From contig JAPDFW010000097.1 of assembly GCA_028826165.1 (NCBI GenBank), positions 1 to 64,000 of the forward strand: 64,000 nucleotides of DNA, in the 5' to 3' direction. Each line of letters opens with the position of its first letter. Position 1 is the first letter of the stretch. Below, piece after piece: positions 32,937 through 44,125 of this stretch. Source of the DNA: Anaeramoeba ignava. Its lineage: Eukaryota; Metamonada; Anaeramoebidae. The position numbers and the translations under genes were made by a program. Under the pieces are notes generated by a model. It searched no databases. It was not told the DNA's origin and saw only the letters and a program-made list of their open reading frames with translations.

Positions 32937-34681
32937 TTATTTTTCTTCAGTTTCTTTTTTTGGATCTTTTGGTGTTTTGTTTTTTTCCTAATTAAATAAA
33001 TTAAATAATAAATAAAATTAAAAATTTTTTTTCCGATTTTTTTAATTTAATTTAAAATAATACTTTAAGTTTTGTATTTTGTTTTTTTAATTGTTTCAAC
33101 TTCTTTTCAAGTTTACGATTTTTCTTTTTCATTCTTTTTAAGTTTTTTTCATAATTTGCAAGTCTTCTTTTTGTTCTTTCTCTACTTTTTTGGGCACTAG
33201 TTCTGTTTTTCATTAATCTACGTTGTTTTTTCTGTTCAGGAGAAAGAGATCTCAATTGTTCTCTTGTTAATTTTCCACCCAAATCAAAGGGTAATTTTTC
33301 TGAATTTTTAATTCGATTTTTATCCGTTTTTTTTTCTTCTTTTGATTTTTTTTCTTCTTCTTTAGAAATTTCTTCTTCTTCTTTAGAAATTTCTTCTTCT
33401 TCTTTAGAAATTTCTTCTTCTGAAATTTCTTCACTTTTTTCCATTTCATTAAATTCTCTTATTAAATCTTCTGGTAAATAATCTGTAAAATCGAAATTGT
33501 TTTTGGATTTCTTTTGGGAATTTTTCAACTTTCTGGTTTGTTTGTTCAAATAAAATTCTTTTTTCTCAAATTCTTCAATAACTTCTGCAATAGTATTTAA
33601 TTTTGTATCTGCAGTTAAATCTTCATTATAATTGACATTTGCATTAACTTTTTTATTCATATTGGCATTAACATTAATATTTGGATTGACATTAATATTT
33701 GAATTGACATTAATATTTGGATTGACATTAGTATTTGGATTGACATTGAAATTATTTGGATTGACATTGAAATTATTTGAATTGACATTAGTATTTGGAT
33801 TGACATTAGTATTTGAATTGACTTTAATATTTGAATTGACATTAATATTTGAATTGACTTTGAAATTAATATTTGGATTGACATTGACATTCGAATTACC
33901 ATTAATATTTGGATTGAAATTGACATTTCGGATACTGTTAATGCCCAAAATGTTTTTGTTTCGAATTTGATCTTGATCTTGATCTTGATCTTGATCTGCT
34001 GTAATTAATTTGATATATTTATTCTTGCTTTTTGACTTGGAATCAAGTGAAGATTCATAAGGAAATGAAATTGTGGAAAAAAAATTCGGTTGACTTGGAT
34101 CTGATGAAAATCTAAATTGTGAATTATCGTCTATTTTAAAATTTCCAAAAAAATTATAGAAAAACAAAATGAATAAATTAAAAAGAAAAGAAAAAGGTGA
34201 AAAAAAAAAAATTGTGGAAAAATAATTATTGAAATGCAAAGAAATAATAAAATAATGAAGAAGAAAAATGATTAAAAAAAAATTTAAAAAAAAAAAAAAA
34301 AGTTTAAATAAAAGATTTTGAATAAAAAAATGATCAAAAAAAAATGTTTAAAATTAAAAAAGAAACAAGAAAATAAATAAGTCTTCTCATTTAAAAAAAG
34401 AAATAAATTAGGTGACTTGAAAAAATCAATATTTGTTTAAACAAAATAAACATTAACAAAAACATTTAACAAAAGAATCTCTTCCAAAAATAAATTTTTC
34501 AAAATAAATTAAATAAGATATAAGTTATAAAAATGAATTAAAATAAATTAAAAAGCCGGAAAACAAGACTCAAACAAAAAAAAATAATTGAACACCAAAG
34601 CAAGAGAAATAAAATTAACAATCTGACTTACCTTTTGAATACATTTCCAAATAATCCTCATAACTTGAAGAAATTATCATG
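32937..34681 (-). CDS. bZIP transcription factor
   Basis: Exons 34681-34633, 34130-33064 and 32987-32937 join in phase to 388 residues. The N-terminus is MIISSSYEDYLEMYSK. A central Asn/Val repeat (NVNPNINVNSN-like, about 33640-33920) and a Lys/Glu repeat (ISKEEEE) precede the bZIP: LSPEQKKQRRLMKNRTSAQK, then SRERTKRR. The N-x7-R core of the basic region and the invariant Ala/Ser/Arg are in place. A Lys-rich zipper follows (LKRMKKKNRKLEKKLKQL) and a short EKNKTPKDPKK tail is in exon 3. It presumably dimerises and binds a palindromic site in the nucleus. Reading exon 2 back to an upstream Met at 34239 would give a Phe-rich leader that is really intron; the GTAAGT donor at 34632 fixes the start. 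Confidence 0.85.
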
Positions 34682-35910
34682 ACAACAAAGAAAAAACAAA
34701 GAAAAGAATGAAAATTGAGTTTTCTTGATTTAAAAAAAAATTAAAAAAAAAAAAAATTTTAATTAATTAAAATAAAAAAAAAATTAATTATTTTATAAGA
34801 TCATTGTTATGCCCACAAGAATTTTGACTTTAGATAAAATTAAATTGAAAATTTTATAATAAGATCACAATTAATTTATTTTTTATTTTTTCATTTTAAT
34901 TTTGCTTTTTTATTTTGGTTTTATTTTTCTTACTTTTATATAGTTATAATAAATAAAATTTGTTTTATTAAATGATTATTTTTTATTTACTCTTTTAGAT
35001 GCAATACTTTTTTTATTTTTGGAGGGATTTTTTTCAACTCAAAAAAAATGGCAAAACAGAAACAAATTTTAAATCTATTTCCAAAAAAAAAAATCAATTC
35101 AAAAAAATTATTCGCTTTTGAAATCAAAACTAAAATAAAATTAATTCAAAAATCTTTATTTATCAAAAATAAGACAAAGAACAACTCTCAATTATAACAA
35201 TCAAATTGATCATCAAACAAAAAAGTTTTGCCAACAATTTTTTTAATTCAAATTTTAATTAAAGATGTTAAATTTCAATTAAAATGATGACGAAAGCATT
35301 TTCTTTCTTTTATAAAGAATTTTGATTTAAATAAGAATCATAAAAATGTTATCTATTTATTTTATAGTAAAATAATTCCTTTGTTTGGATCGAATTTTGT
35401 TTAACCATTTAATATTTAAGAATGAAAACAAAATTGAAAATATTTAAAAAAGGAATTCTTATTTATTTTTTTTCCATTCGCCTTTTTTTGTTTTTTTATT
35501 TAAAATTTTTTTTCTTTTCCTTTTATCTTTTTTAGAGTAATAAATGAATAGGTATTAAATTTAAAAAATGAGCGATCAAAAGTAATATAAGAAAAAATTA
35601 TGAAGAGAAAATTTATAAAAGAGAATTTTTTTTTGATAATTTATTTGAGAGAAAATTTTAATTGAATTTTTTTTTTATAATAAGGAAAATGGAGAAAAAA
35701 AAAATTATTCTTCTTTTTAATTTTTTTTTAATTAAATTTCTTTTTTAATTTTTTGACACATTTAATTTTGGATTTTTTATTTTTAATTTTTTTTTTTTAA
35801 TTGGAAAAAAAATTTATTTTTTCTTTCTTTTGATCAATTTTTTTTTTTCTTCATTAAATAATTTAAATTGAAAAAAAAAGAAGTTTTAAAGAGAAGAAGA
35901 AGAAGAAAAA
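34682..35910. other. Long intergenic region, no gene; duplicated upstream block at its right end
   Basis: 1.2 kb of unremarkable A/T-rich sequence between outward-facing genes. The segment 35568-35712 is nearly identical to 36962-37106, upstream of the second copy of the tandem membrane-protein pair. It is probably the duplicated promoter. Confidence 0.5.
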
Positions 35911-36784
35911 ATGCAAGAAAACGAAACAAAACAAAGAAAAGGAAAAGAAACAAAAATAATTGAAAAAAATAATAAAGAAAAAGTTGAAAAAATTGAAAAA
36001 ACGAAAACACAATTCAAACATGCAAAATTTATAAGAATATCAGGAATAGTATTAGGGATATATTACATATTAGCCATAGGGGTATCAAGATATATAACAA
36101 GAGGACCTGATAGTTTTTATGATAATTGGTGGGTTTGTAATGCAGGAATGATTCTTGGAGTTATTGGTATGCTTACATTAAAATTGCAAATGGTTGGTGG
36201 AGCTTGTTTGCTTATTTTCTTTCCAAGTATATTTTGGTGTATTGATGTTGTTAGTTATTTAGTTGCTGGAAAATTACCACTTGGTTCTGCTAGTTATATG
36301 TTTAAAGATGATACACCATTTCTTGAAATTGCATCAACTACTCATCATCTTTGGTATCTTCCTTTTGCTTTGTTTATTATTTCTCTTGAAACTAGAATCA
36401 ATATTAATAGTTGGTTGATCTCAAATGTTTTTGTTACTTTTATTGTTGTTGGTGCTCGTATTTTTACTCCTAAATACACTCTTCTTCCTGATGGAAGAAA
36501 TTTCCTTTTGAATATTAATATGGCTTATAATTTTTGGGGTAAAACAAATCTATTTTTATTTCAAAAAAAATTTATCCGATTTCAAAAAATTTATCCGATT
36601 TTAAATTAAATTATTTCTAAATTATTTAGATGATTGTCCAATTAAATTTATGCATTATTTTGATGATTGGCATCCTGTTGTTTATCTAACTTACATGAAT
36701 TTTATTGGTTATTTTGGTTTTCATTTAGTCGCTTTTATAATTTGTCGTACGATTTCAAGATTAATTTCAAGATCAAAAAAATAA
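35911..36784 (+). CDS. Polytopic membrane protein of unknown family, copy 1
   Basis: Exons 35911-36538 and 36630-36784 give 260 residues. A Lys/Glu-rich 40-residue N-terminus (cytosolic by charge) leads to about six hydrophobic segments: ISGIVLGIYYILAIGVSRYI, GMILGVIGMLTLKLQ, CLLIFFPSIFWCIDVVSYLV, LWYLPFALFIISLET, WLISNVFVTFIVVGARIF and VVYLTYMNFIGYFGFHLVAF. Conspicuous polar residues include ASTTHHLWYLP, GPDSFYDNWW and HYFDDWHP. The family is not recognised; the His/Asp clusters in membrane context could be an active site (inference). A second copy follows 421 bp downstream. Confidence 0.75.
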
Positions 36785-37123
36785 TTTCAAACAAAAATAA
36801 CTAAAATTTTTTAATTTCCAAATTTAATCAAATTCAAAAGATTTCTTTAATTTCTTTTTAATTTCTTTCCTTTTTGACTTTTTGACTTGGAAAATAAAGT
36901 GATTTAAATCGAATTTCAAATTGGGAAAATTTTTTGTTCCACTTTTTTTATTTAAAAGGGAAATGAGAGATAAAAAGTAATAGAAGAAAAAATTATGAAG
37001 AGAAAATTTATAAAAGAGAATTTTTTTTTGATAATTTATTTGAGAGAAAATTTTAATTGAATTTTTTTTTTGTAATAAGGAAAATGGAGAAAAAAAAAAT
37101 ATTCTTCTTTTTAGATTAAATAG

Positions 37124-37154
<31 letters not shown>

Positions 37155-37205
37155 TTCCGTTATAAAAATTAATAAATAATTTTAAAAGAAGAAGAAGAAG
37201 AAAAA

Positions 37206-38059
37206 ATGCAAGAAAACGAAACAAAACAAAGAAAAGGAAAAGAAACAAAAATAATTGAAAAAAATAATAAAGAAAAAGTTGAAAAAATTGAAAAAACGAA
37301 AACACAATTCAAACATGCGAAATTTATAAGAATATCAGGAATAGTATTAGGAATATATTACATATTAGCCATAGGGGTATCAAGATATATAACAAGAGGA
37401 CCTGATAGTATTTATGATAATTGGTGGGTTTGTAATGCAGGAATGGTTCTTGGAGTTATTGGTATGCTTACATTAAAATTGCAAATGGTTGGTGGAGCTT
37501 GTTTGCTTATTTTCTTTCCAAGTATATTTTGGTGTATTGATGTTGTTAGTTATTTAGTTGCTAGAAAATTACCACTTGGTTCTGCTAGTTATATGTTTAA
37601 AGATGATACACCATTTCTTGAAATTGCATCAACTACTCATCATCTTTGGTATCTTCCTTTTGCTTTGTTTATTATTTCTCTTGAAACTAGAATCAATATT
37701 AATAGTTGGTTGATCTCAAATGGTGTCTTGACTTTTATTGTTGTTGGTGCTCGTATTTTTACTCCTAAATACACTCTTCTTCCTGATGGAAGAAATTTCC
37801 TTTTGAATGTTAATATGGCTTATAATTTTTGGGGTAAAACAAATCTATTTTTATTTCAAAATTAAAATTAAAATTAAATTAAAAATTAAATTAAAATTAT
37901 TTAGATGATTGTCCAATTAAATTTATGCATTATTTTGATGATTGGCATCCTGTTGTTTATCTAACTTACATGAATTTTATTGGTTATTTTGGTTTTCATT
38001 TAGGCGCTTTTATAATTTGCCATCCAATTTCAAGATTAATTTCAAGATCAAAAAAATAA
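37206..38059 (+). CDS. Polytopic membrane protein of unknown family, copy 2
   Basis: Exons 37206-37833 and 37905-38059 give 260 residues, the same length and splice phase as copy 1. About a dozen residues differ: I for F in GPDSIYD, R for G in VARKLP, GVLT for VFVT, V for I in NVNMAY, GAF for VAF and HP for RT near the end. The introns differ in length and sequence (71 vs 91 bp) while the exons are almost identical. Upstream (36962-37106) and downstream sequences are also shared with copy 1, so a unit of about 1.2-1.3 kb was duplicated. Confidence 0.75.
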
Positions 38060-38252
38060 TTTCAAACAAAAACAAAAACTAAAATTTTTTAATTTCCAAA
38101 TTTAATCAAATTCAAAAGATTTCTTTAATTTCTTTAATTTCTCTTTAATTTCTCTTTAATTTCTCTTTAATTTCTTTTTAATTTCTTTCATTTGGAAAAT
38201 AAAACAAATTCAATCTCAAATCCTTATTTAATTTATTTAATTAATTTATTAT
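38060..38252. other. Short convergent gap with CTTTAATTT repeats
   Basis: The copied 3' flank of the membrane-protein gene expands into TTCTCTTTAATT units (38118-38188). No gene. Confidence 0.5.
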
Positions 38253-39482
38253 TTAATAAAACCAAGTTTTTGTTTTATGAATTGGAATATGTTGCATTTC
38301 TTTATGATGTTTCTTTGCATAATCATATAAGAAAAAATCAATTAAAACAGAATTCAAATGATAATTTTGTAAATTTGGATCTTTTTCAATTAATTTTAAT
38401 GTTTCATTTTTAAGTAATTCAACTCCCCAAACAGAATTTCCTTTTTTTTTTTTTTAATGAATTTAAAATTAAATTAAATTCTTTTTTTTTTTTTTGAGAT
38501 TAAATTTTTACCTCGAATTTCAATTTCATATTCACTATTTTGTTCAATAAAACAATCTTCTTTTTTAAGTAAATCCATTAATTCATCTGAATATTCAATA
38601 ATTCCTAAATAATTTAAACATTGAGGAACCTAATAAAAAATCAAAATTTAAATCAAAATTAAATCAAAAATTTAAATCAAAAATTAATATTTACTCTATA
38701 ATCAGGAAACATTGTAAGATTATCAATTCCATCTAATTTCCCAATTCCTTTTCCTTCAAAACAACCCCATCTAAAATAATAAAAATTGAATAAAAATTTT
38801 CCCGAAAAGTAAAAAAAAAAAAATTTTAATTTCTTATACAAATAATTATTTACATATCTGCAACTAAAATTTGTGCGCGTTTATAAAAAAATACAGGTTG
38901 ATTTTTATAAACAGATTCATCTCGAAAAGAAGGAAAATTTTCAATAATCAAATCAAGTAATTTTTCAGCATCATTTTGAGCATTTCGAACAACATTAATA
39001 AATTTTCCGTTGAATTTTTTCAAAACAACTTGACCCAGTTGATTCATAAATTCACATCTTTTATCAATTAATAAAATCTGTTCTGATTCGCTATGAAAAA
39101 TTTTTTCAACATCAAGCAAAGTGATTTTTGATAAAAATTCAGGTTGAGTTATTGGAATTGTATTATCAATAGCACGATTTATTGCAGCAAGAAGAGCACT
39201 ATAACCTGAGTATTGATTTTCTTTATATTTAACTATGAAATTTGACCAGAAAGCAAAATTAAGTGTGTCAACTAGAAAAATCCAATCAAGTGTTTTTTCA
39301 TTTGATTCTGATGGATGTAATGGATGATTATGCCAATTACTAATATCTAATTTTTTTTCTTTAAGAAAAGAAAGCAAAAAAGTGGAACAATTTTGGATTT
39401 TTTCCAAATTTATTTTGACATGTTTGCTATTTTCAGAAATAAATTTAGCAGAATTTTTAACTTTATTTGTTTTTGATTCCAT
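38253..39482 (-). CDS. QNG1: Queuosine 5'-phosphate N-glycosylase (queuosine salvage, DUF2419)
   Basis: Exons 39482-38854, 38770-38695, 38629-38512 and 38440-38253 join in phase to 336 residues; the human protein is about the same length. Signature blocks in order: LDWIFLVDTLNFAFW, YSGYSALLAAINRAID and TIPIT, FPSFRDE, VFFYKRAQILVADIWGCFEG, GIDNLTMFPDYRVPQCLNYLG, EIEIRGNSVWGVELL, NSVLIDFFLYDYA and the terminal IPIHKTKTWFY. The enzyme releases queuine from queuosine 5'-phosphate so that it can be reused for tRNA wobble modification. Eukaryotes get queuine from food or bacteria, which suits a bacterivore. All exons were placed by these blocks; confidence is high. Confidence 0.93.
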
Positions 39483-39763
39483 TTCTAAAAATGAAAAATG
39501 AAAAAAATGAAAAAAATGAAAAATTAAAAATGAAAAAAATGAAAAAAAATTTTTTAATTTAAGGGTTTCATTTGAAGTTTTGTGGTTTTATTTACCACAA
39601 AACAAACATTAGTTTTTTTTTGTGTTAATTCTCTTTTTTTTTTTGAAAGAAAAAGAAGAAAAGAAAGAAGAAGATGAAAGAAGAAAAAAAAGATTTTGAT
39701 TATTTTTTTTTTGATTGAATTTTGATCCAGAAAAAAAAATTATTAGATTTTTCAACAGTAATT

Positions 39764-42523
39764 TTAATTTGTTTTCTTTTCTGAATTATCACCAGAGATT
39801 TCTGTTTTAATTCTGTGAGCTAAAACGTTAGCAAAATCAACCTTTGTTCCAGTATAAGGTAATTTTTTTCTTAAACTTTTGAAAGTTGTATCTCCCATTT
39901 GTATGTAATTTTGAACAAGGGATTCATGGAATTGATTTTCTAAATTTTGAATCAATTCCACAACTTTTTTTGCAGTTGTTTGAGGATCCTTAATTTTCAA
40001 ATAAGTTTTCAAATAAATTTTCAATTCAATTTTCAAATAAATTTTCAAATAAATTTTCAATTCAATTTTCAAATAAATTTTCATTTCAATTTTCAAATAA
40101 ATTTTCAAATAAATTTTAATTTTAATTTTAATTTTCATTTTCAAATAAATTTTAATTTTCATTTTAATTTTAATTTTCATTTTAATTTTAATTTTCAAAT
40201 AAATTTTCAAATAAATTTTCAAATAAATTTTCAAATAAATTTTCAAATAAATTTTCAATTCAATTTTCAAATAAATTTTCATTTTAATTTTCAAATAAAT
40301 TTTTAATTCAATTTTCAAATAAATTTTTAATTCAATTTTCATTTCAATTTTCAAATAAATTTTAATTTTAATTTTAAAAATTATTTACTGTAACTTGAAG
40401 ATCAGCTTTAAATTCTTTATAAGTAGTAAGTTGTACATTTCCATCTTCATAATAATGAGTATTAACTTTAATTTCACCTTTAAGTGTAGTAGAAGTATTT
40501 GGAGTTCCATTCATTTCCCAAACACTTCTCCAACGACCATTCCTAAATTAATTTTAATTTTAATTTTAATTTTAATTTTTAATTTTTATTTTTATTTTTA
40601 TTTTCAATTTAATTTCAATTTAATTTTTAATTGAAAAATACCAGAAATTAGAAGGACTAAATCTAGCTCCAGTGATACAAATAACAATCTTATTATCCTC
40701 ATCATCATAAACAGAACTTGCTCCTTCTACAAAATAAGTTTCACCATATTTTTGAATTTCTTTTCCAATTACTTCTCGAAGTTCAGTTCCTTTTTCTCCT
40801 TCTTTTTTATCACCTGTAAATTTTGCTGAAAAATGATCAAAACGAAACATCTAAAAAGAAAATTTTTTTAAATCAATTTCGAAATTAAATAATAAATTAA
40901 ATTATAAATAAAATTATAAAATAAATTATAAATAAAATTATAAATAAAATTATAAATTAAAATATAAATTAAATTATAAATTAAATTATAAATTAAATTA
41001 TAAATAAAATTACAAATAAAATTATAAATTAAATTATAAATTAAATTATAAATTAAATTATAAATAAAATTATAAATAAAATTATAAATAAAATTATAAA
41101 TAAAATTATAAATAAAATTATAAATAAAATTATAAATAAAATTATAAATTAAATTATAAATAAAATTATAAATTAAATTATAAATTAAATTATAAATTAA
41201 ATTATAAATAAAATTATAAATAAAATTGTAAATTAAATTATAAATAAAATTATAAATTAAATTATAAATTAAATTATAGATAAAATTATAAATTAAATTA
41301 TAAATTAAAATTATAAATAAAATTATAAATTAAATTATAAATAAAATTATAAATTAAATTATAAATTAAATTATAAATTAAATTATAAATTAAATTATAA
41401 ATAAAATTATAAATTAAGAAATTATAAATTAAATTATAAATTAAATTATAAATTAAATTATAAATAAAATTATAAATTAAATTATAAATTAAATTATAAA
41501 ATAAATTAAATTATAAATTAAATTATAAATAAAATTATAAATTAAATTATAAATTAAAATTATAAATTAAATTATAAATAAAATTATAAATAAAATTATA
41601 AATTAAATTATAAATTAAATTATAAATTAAATTATAAATTAAATTATAAATAAAATTATAAATAAAATTATAAATTAAATTATAAATAAAATTATAAATT
41701 AAATTATAAATAAAATTATAAATAAAATTATAAATTAAATTATAAATAAAATATAAATTAAATTATAAATTAAATTATAAATTAAATTATAAATAAAATT
41801 ATAAATTAAATTATAAATTAAATTATAAATAAAATTATAAATAAAATTATAAATAAAATATAAATTAAATTATAAATTAAATTATAAATAAAATTATAAA
41901 TTAAATTATAAATTAAATTATAAATAAAATTATAAATTAAATTATAAATAAAATTATAAATAAAATTATAAATTAAATTATAAATAAAATTATAAATAAA
42001 ATTATAAATTAAATTATAAATTAAATTATAAATTAAAATATAAATTAAATTATAAATAAAAATATAAATAAAATTATAAATTAAATTGAAAAATAACGTT
42101 TAGAAAATAAATTCGAAATTTTTCAATTAAAATTATTAAAAAAAAAAGCAAAAAAAAAAATTATTACCATTCCCGAAATTGGATCAAGATAATAATCAGG
42201 ATTCTCTTGTGATTCTGAATATTCTGTAACAAGAACAGGATAACCAAGCTCTTCTATAGTATCAAAAACCATTTGGTCTTCATTATATTCCTTCAAACAA
42301 GCGATTATAACCTTATTAACAATTGGATTATCACCCAAAATTGATTTGACATCTATTTATTAATAATAATTAATAATAAATTATTTTTATTATTTTTATT
42401 TAATAAATAAATTAATTTTCTTCTTTTAATACCTGTTAAAACTTCTTTAAATTCTCCAGGAGGTGAAGAGAGAAGAAATTTACTTATAATTCTAATTATT
42501 TCTTCTTCTGAAAGATTTTCCAT
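39764..42523 (-). CDS. CAPZA: F-actin-capping protein subunit alpha
   Basis: Exons 42523-42433, 42352-42168, 40850-40642, 40542-40389 and 39988-39764 join in phase to 287 residues; animal CapZ-alpha is 286. Sequence in order: SEEEIIRIISKFLLSSPPGE, then FKEV; NEDQM, LVTEYSESQENPDYYLDP, FRFDHFSAKFTG, CITGARFSPSNFWNGRWRS, then VW; EIKVNTHYYEDGNVQL, SLVQNYIQMGDTTFKSLRKK, then LP; KVDF. It forms a heterodimer with the beta subunit, caps actin barbed ends and is part of dynactin. Two introns are repeat arrays (1317 and 400 bp). The basic C-terminal tentacle is shortened and Lys/Ser-rich. Confidence 0.95.
39989..40388 (-). repeat. TTTTCAAATAAA array forming CAPZA intron 4
   Basis: The 400-bp intron from GTAAATAAT donor (40388) to AAATTAAG acceptor (39989) consists of TTTTCAAATAAA and TTTTCAATTCAA dodecamers with some TTTTAA. 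Confidence 0.85.
40851..42167 (-). repeat. 1.3-kb ATTATAAATAAA / ATTATAAATTAA array forming CAPZA intron 2
   Basis: From about 40870 to 42085 there are roughly 100 tandem 12-bp units in two alternating variants. Donor GTAATAATT (42167) and acceptor CTTTTTAG (40851) bound it, and the flanking exons join in phase 0. Confidence 0.9.
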
Positions 42524-42738
42524 TTAAATTATTAAAAAAAATTTTTTTTATTTTTTGTTTTTTGTTTTTTAAAAAGAAGAAAAAAAAAAAAGAAGAAAAA
42601 TGAGAAAATAAAATAAAAACAAAAAAAATTTTTCGTTTAATAATTTTGAGTAATAATTATTAATTTTTTTTAATTTTTTTTAATTTTTTTAATTAATTTT
42701 TTTCATTTTTTTCTTTTATTTTTAATTAATTTAAACAA
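42524..42738. promoter_or_regulatory. Divergent intergenic region between CAPZA and VMA22
   Basis: 215 bp with poly-A and poly-T tracts and no recognisable element. Confidence 0.3.
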
Positions 42739-43848
42739 ATGAATTTTTCTTTTAAAAATGATTTGGATTTAATTTGTGAAAGAATTGATGCTAAAATAAT
42801 TGAATGTTTTCAAATTTATGGAGAAATGAATAGTTTTATTGGAGAAAATATGAAAGTTTTAAAAGATGGTTTTTTGGTTTTGAGTCAAGCTCAATTATCA
42901 ATGAGAACATCAGATAGACATCGTTTAACTGTTATTAAAAATAGTAAATTAGAAGCTTTAGCACGAATTTATGTTGAAAATCATGAAGAAGAAGATTTAT
43001 TTTTTTTACAAGCTAAAAATGAAAAAGAAAATGATAAAGAAAATGAAAAAGAAAATGAAAATGATAAAGAAAATGATAAAGAAAATGATAAAGAAAATGA
43101 AAAAGAAAATGAAAAAGAAAATGAAAAAGAAAATGATAAAGAAAATGATAAAGAAAATGAAATTGACAATAAAGAAAATGAAAAAGAAAATGATAAAGAA
43201 AATAATAAAGAAAATGAAATTGACAATAAACAAAATGAAATTGACAATAAAGAAAATGATAAACAAAATGATAAACAAAATGAAATTGACAATAAACAAA
43301 ATGATATATCAGAAAATATACCAAACCAAACAATAATTCAATCAGAAATTAGATATAGAAAAAGAGGTGGGAAAATAGATTCAAAAATAGATTCAAAAAT
43401 AGATTCAAAAATAGATTCAAAAATAGATTCAAAAATAGATTCAAAAATAGATTCAAAAATAGATTCAAAAAAAGATTCAAAAATAAATGAAAAAAATGAT
43501 GAAAAAAATGATGAAAAAAATAAATTGAATTCTCATCTTTTTGGTGGTAAAAATGACCCTATTAGATTTTTTGGTTTATTTGCTCCTCAAAATTTAAAAG
43601 TTGCTCAATTTAAATTTTGGGATTCTTTAGAATTAATTACTAAAATTGCACAAAAAAAGAAAAAAATATTAAAATTAATTCCTGAAATTGAAAAATTAAT
43701 TCAAAAAAAAGAGGAAATTTTAAAACAACAATTAAATCAAAATGAAAATCAAAATGAAAATCAAAATCAAAATCAAAATTTAAATCAAAATGAAAATGAA
43801 AATGAAAATGAAAATCAAAATGAAAATCAAAATCAAAATCAAAATTAA
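42739..43848 (+). CDS. VMA22: V-ATPase assembly factor VMA22/CCDC115-like
   Basis: 369 residues. The N-terminal coiled segment (about 5-80) ends GFLVLSQAQLSMRTSD. A very long Glu/Asn/Lys/Asp repeat (residues 94-195, NEKENDKEN) and a KIDS repeat (about 210-245) follow. The conserved C-terminal part is DPIRFFGLFAPQNLKVAQFK, then FWDSLELITKIAQ, matching the DPLNWFG.LVP..L..AQ..F motif of CCDC115/Vma22, and then a coiled coil (KLIPEIEKLIQKKEEIL). Vma22 works in the ER with Vma12 and Vma21 on assembly of the V-ATPase Vo sector. The tail ends in NQNENQ repeats. Identity rests mostly on the C-terminal motif and the matching two-coil layout; the inserts make the protein about twice normal length. Confidence 0.75.
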   Translation: MNFSFKNDLDLICERIDAKIIECFQIYGEMNSFIGENMKVLKDGFLVLSQAQLSMRTSDRHRLTVIKNSKLEALARIYVENHEEEDLFFLQAKNEKENDKENEKENENDKENDKENDKENEKENEKENEKENDKENDKENEIDNKENEKENDKENNKENEIDNKQNEIDNKENDKQNDKQNEIDNKQNDISENIPNQTIIQSEIRYRKRGGKIDSKIDSKIDSKIDSKIDSKIDSKIDSKIDSKKDSKINEKNDEKNDEKNKLNSHLFGGKNDPIRFFGLFAPQNLKVAQFKFWDSLELITKIAQKKKKILKLIPEIEKLIQKKEEILKQQLNQNENQNENQNQNQNLNQNENENENENQNENQNQNQN

Positions 43849-44125
43849 AACCAAAATCAAAATTAAAATTAAAATGAAAATCAAAATTAAAATCAAAATT
43901 AAAATTAAAATTAAAATTAAAATGAAAATCAAAATGAAAATCAAAATCAAAATGAAAATTAAAAATCGGAAAAAAAATGAAATAATTGAATATCAATTGT
44001 TTTTTTCTTTATTTTTTGTTTAAAAAAATAACGTTTTTTTTTTAAAGGGATAATTAAAAATAAAAAAATTGAAAAAAAAAAAATGAAATAGAAAAAGTTG
44101 TTTTTGAAGTTTATTTTTACTTCAC
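43849..44125. other. Intergenic, AAATTA/AAATCA repeats then A/T-rich sequence
   Basis: The coding NQ repeats of VMA22 continue past its stop as non-coding hexamers to about 43965. The rest is the upstream region of the kinase gene. Confidence 0.5.

Noticed and set aside
34131-34239. Phe-rich signal-peptide-like start of the bZIP protein
   Set aside because: The segment is the 3' end of an intron. A GTAAGT donor at 34632 supplies a better first exon in phase.
38192-38413. Plus-strand small gene
   Set aside because: It is antisense to the last exon of QNG1, whose minus-strand reading is conserved to its C-terminus.
39764-40354. Separate Lys/Ile-repeat protein ending in a CapZ-like sequence
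   Set aside because: The N-terminal repeat part is CAPZA intron 4. The last exon begins at 39988 and joins upstream exons in phase.
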